Under the pieces are notes generated by a model. The model made no database searches, was not told the DNA's origin, and was given only the letters and a program-made list of their open reading frames with translations. Below are positions 27,728-36,222 of a DNA stretch of 59,038 nucleotides, in pieces; the stretch's first letter is position 1, and the number at the start of each line of letters is the position of its first letter. The stretch is from an uncultured Prochlorococcus sp. (GTDB lineage Bacteria > Cyanobacteriota > Cyanobacteriia > PCC-6307 > Cyanobiaceae): the NCBI GenBank assembly GCA_902615165.1, contig CACMNZ010000004.1, positions 1 to 59,038 on the forward strand, given 5' to 3'. The translations under genes were made by a program, and so were the position numbers.

Positions 27728-29014
27728 TTATTTTACTATAGTTGGGATCTGGTCTATATCAGTTGTAGATGAGCGACTTAAGAAATTCTTATTCATCGCC
27801 CAACTTTTTGGATTTTTTGCAATAGCCCATGTAATTGCATTTTTATTAAATCTTTTATTTAATAAATCAATAGTTCTCATTAGATTTGCTGATTTTTTTA
27901 GTTCTTTCTGAGATTTGTAATTGATAACTGATTGCTGTAAATATTCTCTATTAGTTAAATCCTGCATTAAAACACCAGCTTTTGAAAATTTATATTCGGG
28001 ATTATAAATTTCTTTAGATAATTCAACTACTATTTTTAAAATGTTGTTTGTGTCGTCTGTTGCATTTGTAAGTTTTCTATTAGCGCTTCTTTGATAATTT
28101 TGACTTGAATATTTACTGGTTCTGGCAAATACTCTAATATCAGACGATTGCAAATTCTGACTTCTCATTTTTTCAGATGCTTTTATTGCGTGAGTCGCCA
28201 GTGCTTGAGTTAAGTCTTCTAATTTTGTGACAGGAGTACCGAAACTCCTGCTTACCTGGATTTCTTTTTTTGATTTTTTGTTTTTTTCTATAGGCAGACA
28301 TTTATAACCTTTCAGCTCTAATTGCAATCTTTTTCCTACTATGCCTAGTTTCTTAATGATTTCATTTTCTTCCATATCTCTTAATTCTCTCGCATTTTTA
28401 ATACCTTTACTTTGCAACCAATTAGAGGTTTGTTTTCCTACTCCCCATATCTTATCTACATTAATTCTTTTTAAATAATTATTCTCATTTTTGGTTCTAG
28501 CTAAATCAAATATTCCAGCTGAATAATCAATATTTTTAGCTAATTTATTAGCAATTTTTGCTCTTACTTTGTTTTCTCCTATTCCTACTGTTATGGTAAT
28601 CCCTAGATTCTGATATATTAATGATCTTATGTTCCTTGCCCAAGGATATAGATTTTTATCATTAGGTCTAGCAATTGAGACAAATGCTTCGTCAATGGAA
28701 TAAATTTCTATTTGTTCACAGTTGTTTTTTAGTAAATTCATTAGTCTTCTGCTCATATCGCCGTAAAGCGAGTAGTTTGAGCTTAAGACTGCTACATCTA
28801 ATTTATCTAGTTTTTCTCTGACTTTAAAATAAGGAGTTCCCATTTTAATTTTTAAAGCTCGTGCTTCAGGACTTCTTGCAATGATACATCCGTCATTGTT
28901 AGATAAAATTACTACTGGTTTATTTCTTAAATGAGGATTAATATTTTGTTCACATGACGCATAAAAATTATTAGCATCTATGAGAGCTATAGCATCAATA
29001 CTTGAAATACTCAT
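27728..29014 (-). CDS. umuC: Translesion DNA polymerase V catalytic subunit (UmuC-like, Y family)
   Basis: Error-prone Y-family polymerase that copies damaged DNA. The 428-aa protein has the first catalytic motif ALIDANNFYASCEQ near residue 10-23, YSIDEAFVS near 103-111 with the second Asp-Glu pair, and the HhH segment KIWGVGKQTSNWLQSKGI near 188-205. The little-finger domain follows (VSRSFGTPV), then a tail with the UmuC-type MRTIDLLNKRFNKNAITWA. It overlaps umuD by 4 nt (ATGA), so translation is coupled. Regulation is likely via the LexA box before umuD. Confidence 0.95.
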   Translation of the reverse strand: MSISSIDAIALIDANNFYASCEQNINPHLRNKPVVILSNNDGCIIARSPEARALKIKMGTPYFKVREKLDKLDVAVLSSNYSLYGDMSRRLMNLLKNNCEQIEIYSIDEAFVSIARPNDKNLYPWARNIRSLIYQNLGITITVGIGENKVRAKIANKLAKNIDYSAGIFDLARTKNENNYLKRINVDKIWGVGKQTSNWLQSKGIKNARELRDMEENEIIKKLGIVGKRLQLELKGYKCLPIEKNKKSKKEIQVSRSFGTPVTKLEDLTQALATHAIKASEKMRSQNLQSSDIRVFARTSKYSSQNYQRSANRKLTNATDDTNNILKIVVELSKEIYNPEYKFSKAGVLMQDLTNREYLQQSVINYKSQKELKKSANLMRTIDLLNKRFNKNAITWAIAKNPKSWAMNKNFLSRSSTTDIDQIPTIVK

Positions 29015-29427
29015 AAATAGCTATGTATTGAATAAATAACAACCCCCCATATCTGTACATCAATATGGTTTTTGAATCTAAAATCAGGATAATTATGATT
29101 TTCTGCTTTTAAATATAATTCATCATTTTTTATAGATAATCTCTTTATTGTAAATTCCCCGTCTATCATTGCAATGATAATATTCCCTGGCTTGGCTATT
29201 AAACTCTTATCTACTATTATTAAATCTTTATCTTTAATTCCCGCATTTATCATTGAGTCACCTTTAACCCTAAGAAAAAAAGTGCTAAACGGATTAGATA
29301 TTAAATGTTCATTTAAATCAATATTTTCTTCTGTATAATCATCTGCGGGAGAAGGAAATCCTGCAGATACCGAATCATTTAATAAGGGGATTTTGAACTT
29401 TTTAGTAGCTGAATCGAAGGAATCCAA
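29011..29427 (-). CDS. umuD: UmuD-like S24 peptidase
   Basis: Self-cleaving subunit of DNA polymerase V. The 138-aa protein has the cleavage site Ala22-Gly23 (SVSAGFPSPADD), nucleophile Ser58 in VKGDSMI and general base Lys95 in EFTIKRL, the LexA/UmuD Ser-Lys dyad. There is no N-terminal DNA-binding domain, so it is not LexA itself. The start codon is TTG at 29427. It is the first gene of umuD-umuC-HExxH, with a LexA operator 14 nt in front. Confidence 0.95.
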   Translation of the reverse strand: MDSFDSATKKFKIPLLNDSVSAGFPSPADDYTEENIDLNEHLISNPFSTFFLRVKGDSMINAGIKDKDLIIVDKSLIAKPGNIIIAMIDGEFTIKRLSIKNDELYLKAENHNYPDFRFKNHIDVQIWGVVIYSIHSYL

Positions 29428-29441
29428 AGACTTAAATTAAT

Positions 29442-29455
29442 AGTATATATGTACT
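29442..29455 (-). promoter_or_regulatory. LexA (SOS) operator of umuD
   Basis: On the minus strand the site reads AGTACATATATACT. The cyanobacterial LexA box is RGTACNNNDGTWCB; the plus-strand reading AGTATATATGTACT fits it with a single mismatch, and the site is palindromic except for one pair. A -10-like TATACT overlaps its downstream half, so bound LexA would block the promoter. It ends 14 nt before the umuD start. A second perfect palindrome, ACTATATAGT, overlaps it at 29453-29462. Confidence 0.8.
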
Positions 29456-29510
29456 ATATAGTAAAAATTTAAAAAATAGTTAGATATTTAGAGTTTTATA
29501 GATTAATTTT

Positions 29511-29526
29511 AGATTAAATTTAATCT
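29511..29526. terminator. 16-bp AT-rich palindrome after rlmH
   Basis: AGATTAAATTTAATCT is a perfect palindrome immediately 3' of rlmH (3 nt beyond its stop, reading the minus strand). It could form a 6-bp stem with an AATT loop. A T-run follows only on the plus strand (TTTTT), so it is not a textbook terminator for rlmH. It may be a weak bidirectional hairpin that insulates rlmH from the SOS operon. Confidence 0.3.
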
Positions 29527-29528
29527 TT

Positions 29529-29945
29529 TTAAGAACGATGGTAAGGGGAGTTGTTAGATATAGAAAAAGCTCTATAGATTTGCTCAATTAGAATTAATCT
29601 GGCTAATTCATGAGGAAAAGTTAAAGGGGAAAGGCTTAGTATAAGATCTGAATTTTTTTTTATATCTGAACTAATTCCGTCAGTGTCACCTATTAAGAAG
29701 TTAATTTTTTTATTTTTAAAATTTAAGAGTAAAGAACATAGTTCAACTGAATTAAATTGCTTACCTTCTTCACTTAGGCAGATAATAATATTGTTATTGG
29801 ATCTGAGATTATTTAAGTTAAAAGTCTTTAACTCATTAATAATAAGTTCAGGCATTCTTTTTTTGTATTGATTAATTCCATCTCTAATCCAAAGTTTCTT
29901 TATTTTTCCGATAGCATAAATTTTTAATCTATTAATCTGAAGCAT
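29529..29945 (-). CDS. rlmH: 23S rRNA pseudouridine-1915 N3-methyltransferase
   Basis: SPOUT methyltransferase that modifies helix 69 of 23S rRNA in the assembled ribosome. The 138-aa protein is a little shorter than E. coli RlmH (155 aa), mainly in the middle. Conserved parts are [14 protein letters not shown] near residues 57-70, [14 protein letters not shown] near 79-92 (SAM-binding knot) and the C-terminal [19 protein letters not shown] ending SPYHRS. The start ATG is at 29945. The unknown N-rich gene lies 19 nt upstream on the same strand. Confidence 0.93.
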   Translation of the reverse strand: MLQINRLKIYAIGKIKKLWIRDGINQYKKRMPELIINELKTFNLNNLRSNNNIIICLSEEGKQFNSVELCSLLLNFKNKKINFLIGDTDGISSDIKKNSDLILSLSPLTFPHELARLILIEQIYRAFSISNNSPYHRS

Positions 29946-29964
29946 AAGTCAATATTAAAATTAA

Positions 29965-30297
29965 TTATTCATCAAGAAGATAATTAAATTCATCATATAG
30001 TTCTTCTTCAGTTGTTAACTTCTTAGAGAAATTAGATTTTCTAGAATTCATATTAATTTGATTAATCTCACTTTTTCTTAGTGAATTATTAACCTTAGAA
30101 GTTTCTTCTAAAGATTCTGAATTATCAATTAACGAGTAGAAAATTTTATTGGGATCTTCTGAATTAAGGGGATTGGTTATTAAATTATTATTGTTAGATA
30201 TATTTGTGAAATTACTTATATTCTTATTTTCGTTATGTAAATTTTGATTTTTTTTAAATTTATTGAGTTTATCTAAATTTTTTTTTGATAAGCTCAT
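29965..30297 (-). CDS. Asn/Ser/Lys-rich hypothetical protein, 110 aa
   Basis: I do not recognise this protein. It is highly polar with no membrane helix or signal peptide: residues 1-45 are Asn/Lys-rich, and the end is acidic (LTTEEELYDEFNYLLDE). It is probably largely disordered with a short acidic C-terminal helix that could be a protein-docking tail. It starts 56 nt from the divergent rsmA and precedes rlmH by 19 nt on the same strand. Both neighbours methylate rRNA, so a ribosome-related role is possible but unsupported by any motif. Confidence 0.6.
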   Translation of the reverse strand: MSLSKKNLDKLNKFKKNQNLHNENKNISNFTNISNNNNLITNPLNSEDPNKIFYSLIDNSESLEETSKVNNSLRKSEINQINMNSRKSNFSKKLTTEEELYDEFNYLLDE

Positions 30298-30353
30298 GAT
30301 ATAAAGTATTAAATAAATTCATACTTAATTTAAACATATTATTTATCTTTTAG

Positions 30354-31178
30354 ATGAATTCTAAAAACTATCATCAAAAAAAAAGATTTGGACAACACTG
30401 GTTGGTAAATAAAAAAATATTAGAAAAAATTAAAGAAACTGCTGTTCTTAATGAAAATGATTTTATTTTAGAAATTGGTCCAGGTAGAGGAGCGTTAACA
30501 TCTAAGTTATTGGATTCTGAAATTAAAAAATTGCATGCGATTGAATTAGATAAAGATTTAATAAATTTATTAAATGATAAATTCAATGATAATGATAAGT
30601 TTTCACTTCAGCAGGGAGATATTCTTTCTGTAAATTTAAATTCGATTAATAAGAAGATTACTAAAGTCATTGCAAATATTCCTTACAATATAACTGGCCC
30701 AATATTAGATATTTTCGTAGGACGATTGGGTATTATAAAAAACTATAGTTACGAAAAAATAATATTTTTGATGCAGAAAGATGTTGTAGATAGGATTTTG
30801 TCAAAAGAAGGAAGTCCCAATGCTGGTGCGCTTAGTATAAGAATGCAACTCTTATCAAAAATAAAAAGAATTTGCGATGTACCTCCTTCATCATTCAGTC
30901 CGCCTCCAAAAGTTTTTTCTTCTTTAGTAGTTTTCGAACCAATTAAAAATGATTTAAGATTAGAAATTAGTCTAGAAAAATATATAGATAAACTTCTTAA
31001 AATTTCATTTAATTCAAGAAGAAAAATGCTTAGAAATACTCTTAATTCAATATTTTCAAATGAAGAGATTAATGAATTATCTGAATCTTCAAAAGTTTGT
31101 TTTAATTTAAGACCACAAGATATTTCAATTGACCAATGGATTAAGCTTGCAGAAAATTGTATTAAAATTAAAAAATAA
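30354..31178 (+). CDS. rsmA: 16S rRNA dimethyladenosine transferase
   Basis: Dimethylates two adjacent adenosines near the 3' end of 16S rRNA (KsgA). The 274-aa protein begins with the family motif [18 protein letters not shown], the SAM loop [12 protein letters not shown] near residues 39-50 and the catalytic [13 protein letters not shown] near 106-118. The C-terminal segment [14 protein letters not shown] and [10 protein letters not shown] are also typical. ispE follows 12 nt later on the same strand, a pairing common in cyanobacteria. Confidence 0.97.
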   Translation: MNSKNYHQKKRFGQHWLVNKKILEKIKETAVLNENDFILEIGPGRGALTSKLLDSEIKKLHAIELDKDLINLLNDKFNDNDKFSLQQGDILSVNLNSINKKITKVIANIPYNITGPILDIFVGRLGIIKNYSYEKIIFLMQKDVVDRILSKEGSPNAGALSIRMQLLSKIKRICDVPPSSFSPPPKVFSSLVVFEPIKNDLRLEISLEKYIDKLLKISFNSRRKMLRNTLNSIFSNEEINELSESSKVCFNLRPQDISIDQWIKLAENCIKIKK

Positions 31179-31190
31179 AAATTTAAGTAT

Positions 31191-32126
31191 ATGCAAGATT
31201 TAGCTAAAACGAAAATTAATATAAAATCTCCTGCCAAAATAAATTTGCACCTTGAAGTTATTGGTAAAAGAGAGGATGGATTTCATGAGTTAGCAATGAT
31301 TATGCAAAATATCGATCTTTCTGATTACTTAGAATTTGAAATTAATAATAAAGGTTTAATTAAACTTGAGTCTGATTGCAATAATTTAAGCTTATCTGAT
31401 GATAACTTAATTGTTAAATCGGCAAATCTATTAAAGAAAAAAACAAATATAGATTACGGTGCGAATATATTTTTAAGAAAAAATATTCCAATTGGCGCAG
31501 GATTAGCTGGTGGATCCAGTAACGCAGCAGCAACATTAATTGGTCTTAATAAGTTATGGGATTTGAACTTAGATCGAGAAATATTATGTTCATTAGCATC
31601 GACTTTAGGATCTGATATTCCCTTTTTTATAAATGGTGGTATTCAATTATGTTTTGGAAGAGGAGAAATTTTGGAGAAATTAGATTCAAACTTTAAATAT
31701 GGAGTAATTCTTTTAAAAAATCGAAATGTATCAGTATCTACAGCTGAAACTTATAAAAAATATAGTAATAGATTTTGTGATCTATATCTTACTGATAGAG
31801 AAATGATTGAGAACATAAGAAAAAATTTAAGAGATAATGGTTTAAATAACTTAAAATTTAATAATCAACATTTATTTATTAAAAATGATTTGCAGTTAGT
31901 TGTTGAAAATGAAAATGATTCTGTAAAGCAGGCATTATATTTACTTTCTAAATTAGAAAATTGTCTCACTTTTTCAATGAGTGGATCAGGACCTACATGC
32001 TTTGCACTCTTTAAAGATATAGAGATTGCTAAAAAAGAATTTACTGCAAATTATAAATTATTTAGAAATAAAGGTTACGATTCATGGGTTTGCACTTTCC
32101 TTGAAAAGGGAATAACATTCATATAA
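31191..32126 (+). CDS. ispE: 4-diphosphocytidyl-2-C-methyl-D-erythritol kinase
   Basis: GHMP kinase of the methylerythritol phosphate isoprenoid pathway, phosphorylating CDP-ME. The 311-aa protein has KSPAKINLHLEVIGKREDGFHEL near the N-terminus split over two strands, the ATP loop PIGAGLAGGSSNAAATL near residues 99-115, and the C-terminal MSGSGPTCFALF near 263-274. dxs of the same pathway is at 54755 in this window but in another unit. Start ATG follows rsmA closely, so the genes are probably cotranscribed. Confidence 0.96.
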   Translation: MQDLAKTKINIKSPAKINLHLEVIGKREDGFHELAMIMQNIDLSDYLEFEINNKGLIKLESDCNNLSLSDDNLIVKSANLLKKKTNIDYGANIFLRKNIPIGAGLAGGSSNAAATLIGLNKLWDLNLDREILCSLASTLGSDIPFFINGGIQLCFGRGEILEKLDSNFKYGVILLKNRNVSVSTAETYKKYSNRFCDLYLTDREMIENIRKNLRDNGLNNLKFNNQHLFIKNDLQLVVENENDSVKQALYLLSKLENCLTFSMSGSGPTCFALFKDIEIAKKEFTANYKLFRNKGYDSWVCTFLEKGITFI

Positions 32127-32149
32127 ATTTTTTTATAAAAAATTTTATT

Positions 32150-32452
32150 GTGGCTGATAATAGTACTGAGATTATTGAAAAAAACATTCCCGAAAAAGGA
32201 CCGTTAAATTTTATTGTAGGATCATTAACAAGTTTTTTATTATTTATATTTTTTTATTTTTTAAGTAATAAAATTGCAATTTATTTTTCAGTACATAAAC
32301 CATCTAATTCTTCTGAAATAGTTCAAAATATTTCTTCTAGTATTAATACCTTGATAATTGGATTATCATTTTTGCTAACTTTCTCTTTTGCTTTTATAGG
32401 TATAGGACTTTTTATTGTATTTATTCGCAGTTTTTTTCTGAAGAAAAATTGA
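32150..32452 (+). CDS. DUF3082 family membrane protein
   Basis: Cyanobacterial/plastid membrane protein of unknown function, 100 aa, GTG start at 32150. It has two hydrophobic helices: FIVGSLTSFLLFIFFYFLSN near residues 22-41 and LIIGLSFLLTFSFAFIGIGLF near 69-89. Between them SVHKPSNSSEIVQNISSSI is the usual polar linker, ending near a final IRSFFLKKN. It follows ispE by 23 nt. Confidence 0.78.
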   Translation: MADNSTEIIEKNIPEKGPLNFIVGSLTSFLLFIFFYFLSNKIAIYFSVHKPSNSSEIVQNISSSINTLIIGLSFLLTFSFAFIGIGLFIVFIRSFFLKKN

Positions 32453-32486
32453 ATTCCCAATATTATTAAGAAAACACTTTCTTTGA

Positions 32487-32582
32487 ATGTCTTTACATGA
32501 CTTAGGACTTTTAGTCCTTTTGCTCTCTCCTGGAATGATTTTATCAATAATACTACTCATAACTTTCGCTGAAGGAGGTTGA
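32487..32582 (+). CDS. 31-aa single-span membrane peptide, unknown
   Basis: ATG 32487 to TGA 32580-32582 encodes MSLHDLGLLVLLLSPGMILS followed by a second hydrophobic half ending FAEGG. Almost the whole chain is one membrane span. Its size matches the smallest photosystem and cytochrome b6f subunits, but its sequence does not match those I know (PetL, PetN, PsbT, PsaM). It sits between DUF3082 and pdhB on the same strand, 34 nt after the former. An internal inverted repeat (AGGACTTTTAGTCCT) overlaps its early codons. Confidence 0.5.
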   Translation: MSLHDLGLLVLLLSPGMILSIILLITFAEGG

Positions 32583-32631
32583 ATTATTCAAAGTGGTAGG
32601 ATTATATATGTGATTAATTAGGTAATTAATT

Positions 32632-33615
32632 GTGGCTGGAACATTATTATTTAATGCTTTGAAAGAGGCAATTGATGAAGAAATGGCAAATGATGTAAAT
32701 GTTTGCGTTATGGGAGAAGATGTTGGTCAATATGGAGGATCTTATAAGGTAACTAAGGATTTATATGAAAAATATGGAGAGTTAAGAGTCTTAGATACTC
32801 CAATTGCAGAGAATAGTTTTACGGGTATGGCTGTGGGTGCAGCAATGACTGGCTTAAGACCAATAGTAGAAGGAATGAATATGGGTTTTTTGCTTTTAGC
32901 TTTTAATCAGATATCAAATAATATGGGTATGCTTAGATATACAAGTGGCGGAAATTATAAAATACCAGCAGTAGTTCGAGGACCTGGAGGAGTTGGCCGT
33001 CAACTTGGTGCTGAGCACAGTCAAAGACTTGAAGCATATTTTCATGCAGTTCCTGGCATAAAGATTGTTGCATGTAGTACACCTACAAATGCTAAAGGTT
33101 TAATGAAAGCAGCTATAAGAGATGATAATCCGGTTCTATTTTTCGAACATGTTCTTCTATACAATTTGTCTGAAGAATTACCTGAGGGTGATTATACTTG
33201 CGCTTTAGATCAGGCTGACGTTGTAAAAGAAGGGAAAGATATTACTTTATTGACTTATTCAAGAATGAGACATCACTGCCTTAAAGCTGTTGAAGAATTA
33301 GAAAAAAAAGGAATAGATGTTGAGTTAATAGATTTAATAAGTTTAAAACCATTTGATATGGAAACCATCTCAAAATCAATAAGAAAAACAAATAAAGTAG
33401 TTATTGTTGAAGAATGTATGAAGACTGGAGGTATTGGTGCAGAATTAATTGCCTTAATAACAGAAGAGTGTTTTGACGATCTTGATGCCCGACCAATTAG
33501 ATTATCTAGTCAGGATATTCCAACTCCTTACAATGGAAATCTTGAGAATTTGACAATAATCCAACCACATCAAATAGTTGAAAAAGTAGAAGATTTAATT
33601 AGTGGGAGTATATAG
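32632..33615 (+). CDS. pdhB: Pyruvate dehydrogenase E1 component, beta subunit
   Basis: Beta subunit of the thiamine-dependent E1 of pyruvate dehydrogenase (pyruvate to acetyl-CoA). The 327-aa protein, GTG start, has the transketolase-like [19 protein letters not shown] near residues 26-44, the cofactor-proximal [24 protein letters not shown] near 56-79 split by a turn, [17 protein letters not shown] and the C-terminal [16 protein letters not shown]. pdhA is not adjacent. secD starts 3 nt after the stop, so the two probably share a transcript. Confidence 0.96.
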   Translation: MAGTLLFNALKEAIDEEMANDVNVCVMGEDVGQYGGSYKVTKDLYEKYGELRVLDTPIAENSFTGMAVGAAMTGLRPIVEGMNMGFLLLAFNQISNNMGMLRYTSGGNYKIPAVVRGPGGVGRQLGAEHSQRLEAYFHAVPGIKIVACSTPTNAKGLMKAAIRDDNPVLFFEHVLLYNLSEELPEGDYTCALDQADVVKEGKDITLLTYSRMRHHCLKAVEELEKKGIDVELIDLISLKPFDMETISKSIRKTNKVVIVEECMKTGGIGAELIALITEECFDDLDARPIRLSSQDIPTPYNGNLENLTIIQPHQIVEKVEDLISGSI

Positions 33616-33618
33616 ACA

Positions 33619-35085
33619 ATGAAAAGAAGGCAAGGTTGGCTTTTTTTTATTATATTTCTACTTACTTTATCTGTTTATCTATTAATAAATTATCCCTTAC
33701 AGTTGGGATTGGATTTACAAGGGGGTTCTCAACTTACACTACAAATTATTAAAGAGGAAGGTAAGGTAACAAGGGATGAACTTGAAGCAGTTAATTCGGT
33801 TATAGATAAGCGCGTTAACAATTTAGGAGTTTCTGAGTCTAATTTGCAAACCCTTGGTGGAGATCAATTGATTTTAGAATTACCAGGTGAACAAAATCCA
33901 TTAGTTGCTTCAAGGGTATTAGGTAAGACTGCTTTATTAGAATTTAGAACCCAAAAGGAAGGAACATCTACAGATTTAAAAACCCTGCAATTACAGAGAT
34001 TGACTATTAAAGAATTAATTGGACAATATTCTTTTGCAGAAAAAAGTCAAAATGATAATAACTTAAAAATTATTCAAGAAGATCTTAAAGATATAGAGCA
34101 AGAATTGAATTACTCATCTACTAGTAATGATTTATATGGGAAGTTAATTGAAATCAAAAAATATGTTGATAAAGAAATTACAAATTTATTTATTAAAACA
34201 GATTTATCTGGTAAGGATCTTATTAACGCAGGAAGGAGACAAGAACAAACAAATAGTAATTGGGAAGTTTTATTAACTTTTAGTAATTCAGGAGGTGAAA
34301 AGTTTGCAGAAATTACAAAGTCAATTGCTGGCACTAATCAACTATTGGCTATCATTTTAGATGGTGAATCAATAAGTGAAGCCAGTGTTGGTAATCAGTT
34401 TGCTAGTACTGGGATTACAGGTGGATCAGCAACAATAAGTGGTAATTTTAGTGCTGAAAATGCTAGAGAATTAGAAGTTCAACTTAAAGGAGGCTCATTG
34501 CCATTGCCAATTGAAATAGTAGAAACTAACACAATAGGGGCTCTATTGGGATACAAAAATATTTTAAAAAGTCTTTATGCAGCTATTAGTGGGTTAATTT
34601 TTGTTGGTATTTTTATGATTTTTAATTATAGAATTCTAGGATTTGTTTCAGTTCTTTCTCTAGTACTTTATGGTTTCTTTAACTTAGCCATATATTCTCT
34701 AATTCCTGTAACTTTGACTTTACCTGGAATATCTGGGCTTATACTTAGTATTGGTATGGCTGTTGATGCAAATATTCTAATATTTGAGAGAATTAGAGAA
34801 GAATTATATGATGGTAATACTCTTACAAGATCTATTGATAGCGGTTTTCAGAGAGCTAATTCATCCATAGTTGATGGCCATATTACAACTCTTCTTAGTT
34901 GTTTTGTATTGTTTTTATTAGGAACAAATTTTGTTAAGGGTTTTGCGGCAACATTAGGTATTGGAGTCTTAATAAGCTTGTTTACCTCATTAAATTGTTC
35001 TAAAAATATTTTGCGATTTTTTACAATATATCAATCTTTGAGACAGAAAAATCTCTATCTGCCAAGGAATAATTTTTCAAATTAA
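33619..35085 (+). CDS. secD: Protein translocase subunit SecD
   Basis: Proton-driven helper of Sec protein export, acting in the thylakoid and plasma membranes. The 488-aa protein has an N-terminal membrane helix, the LGLDLQGGSQLTLQI motif near residues 29-43, a periplasmic P1 domain (about 50-310) with GEQNPLVASRVLGKTALLEFR, and five C-terminal helices. These include the RND-like GLILSIGMAVDANILIFERIREEL near 374-397, with the proton-relay Asp in the AVDANILI motif. secF follows 20 nt later. Confidence 0.96.
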   Translation: MKRRQGWLFFIIFLLTLSVYLLINYPLQLGLDLQGGSQLTLQIIKEEGKVTRDELEAVNSVIDKRVNNLGVSESNLQTLGGDQLILELPGEQNPLVASRVLGKTALLEFRTQKEGTSTDLKTLQLQRLTIKELIGQYSFAEKSQNDNNLKIIQEDLKDIEQELNYSSTSNDLYGKLIEIKKYVDKEITNLFIKTDLSGKDLINAGRRQEQTNSNWEVLLTFSNSGGEKFAEITKSIAGTNQLLAIILDGESISEASVGNQFASTGITGGSATISGNFSAENARELEVQLKGGSLPLPIEIVETNTIGALLGYKNILKSLYAAISGLIFVGIFMIFNYRILGFVSVLSLVLYGFFNLAIYSLIPVTLTLPGISGLILSIGMAVDANILIFERIREELYDGNTLTRSIDSGFQRANSSIVDGHITTLLSCFVLFLLGTNFVKGFAATLGIGVLISLFTSLNCSKNILRFFTIYQSLRQKNLYLPRNNFSN

Positions 35086-35105
35086 ATTTTTTTTTCTAAT
35101 TTCCT

Positions 35106-36020
35106 ATGAAATATAATCTTAAACTAATAAAAAATAAAAGAAAGATAATTTGGTTTTCAATCGTTCTTATTTTGTTGAGTCTTTTAGGAATTTTATATTC
35201 TACTTTTTATACATCTTATAAGAAACCTATTAATCTAGGTATGGATTTTGTTGGGGGAAATGAACTAAGAATAGAGAGAATTTGTAAGGAGGAATGTTCT
35301 AATTTATCTCCTGATTCGGTTTTAGAAAATCTAAGAGAGAACTCTAAAAATAAAAACTTGTTTAATAATATTAAATTACAATCCCAAAATAGTAATAAAT
35401 TGATTTCAATAAGAACACCTTATTTGACTATCGAAGAATCAAATAATCTTATTAGTAATCTTGATAATATTATTGGACCTTTAAATTATGAGAGTAAGGA
35501 TTCAAGATTAATAGGTCCAAAGCTTGGGAAAAGATTACTTACTAATTGTGTTACTTCATTGTTAGTTTCTTTATTTGCAATTTCTTTATATATAACTATT
35601 AGATTTGATAAAAAATATGCATTATTTGCATTATTAGCTTTATTCCATGATTTATTAATTGTTTTCGGTATATTCTCTTGGCTGGGAATTATATTATCTG
35701 TCGAGGTAAATAGTTTATTTGCTGTGTCCTTGCTTACTATTGCGGGTTATTCTGTAAATGATACTGTTGTTATTTTTGATAGAATTCGTGAAAATTTAAA
35801 ATCAAAGAAAGAAGGCTATAACGAAACAATTCAATTATCAGTAAACGAATCATTTAGGAGAACAGCTTTTACCAGTATTACAACTCTAATCCCTTTATTA
35901 AGCATAATTTTGTTTGGATCTTACTCGCTATTTTGGTTTTCCTTAGCCTTATCATTAGGAATTATAGTTGGAAGTTATTCAAGTATTTTATTGGCTCCAT
36001 CTTTGTTGCTTAAAGACTGA
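35106..36020 (+). CDS. secF: Protein translocase subunit SecF
   Basis: Partner of SecD. The 304-aa protein has the N-terminal helix, the motif NLGMDFVGGNELRI near residues 42-55, a small periplasmic domain and five helices. The signature IAGYSVNDTVVIFDRIREN near 212-230 is present; SecF carries Asn where SecD has the functional Ala-Asp. FRRTAFTSITTLIPLL and a hydrophobic tail ending SSILLAPSLLL complete the family pattern. pdhB, secD and secF together likely form one unit. Confidence 0.96.
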   Translation: MKYNLKLIKNKRKIIWFSIVLILLSLLGILYSTFYTSYKKPINLGMDFVGGNELRIERICKEECSNLSPDSVLENLRENSKNKNLFNNIKLQSQNSNKLISIRTPYLTIEESNNLISNLDNIIGPLNYESKDSRLIGPKLGKRLLTNCVTSLLVSLFAISLYITIRFDKKYALFALLALFHDLLIVFGIFSWLGIILSVEVNSLFAVSLLTIAGYSVNDTVVIFDRIRENLKSKKEGYNETIQLSVNESFRRTAFTSITTLIPLLSIILFGSYSLFWFSLALSLGIIVGSYSSILLAPSLLLKD

Positions 36021-36039
36021 GAATTAGGCTTCTAATTTT

Positions 36040-36219
36040 ATGAAATTGAATTACTATTTGATAATTTTATTTTCTTTAGTTTTAATAGATCTTTCTACTG
36101 AGCTAAGAATATTATTTGATCATTTTACTTTTAATTCACTCTATTTTGCTATTGGTAAACATCCCTTAGCTTTCTTTATACTTTTTTCTTACCCATATTT
36201 ATATAAAAAAATAAAGTAG
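36040..36219 (+). CDS. 59-aa membrane protein downstream of secF, unknown
   Basis: ATG 36040 to TAG 36217-36219. Two hydrophobic parts, YYLIILFSLVLIDLS (about residues 5-19) and LAFFILFSYPYLY (about 43-55), flank an amphipathic stretch STELRILFDHFTF, and a basic KKIK ends the chain. It begins 19 nt after secF on the same strand, so it may belong to the pdhB-secDF unit. Its size and two-helix pattern suggest a genuine membrane micro-protein, possibly an accessory to Sec. No family is recognised. Confidence 0.62.
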   Translation: MKLNYYLIILFSLVLIDLSTELRILFDHFTFNSLYFAIGKHPLAFFILFSYPYLYKKIK

Positions 36220-36222
36220 TTT

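Noticed and set aside
30749..31237. 162-codon minus-strand frame across rsmA and ispE
   Set aside because: It is the mirror of two well-supported genes; its amino-acid content is that of an antisense frame and no family is visible.
32572..32580. GGAGG at the end of the 31-aa peptide as the ribosome site of another gene
   Set aside because: The following frames are very short and pdhB starts about 53 nt later, too far to use it.
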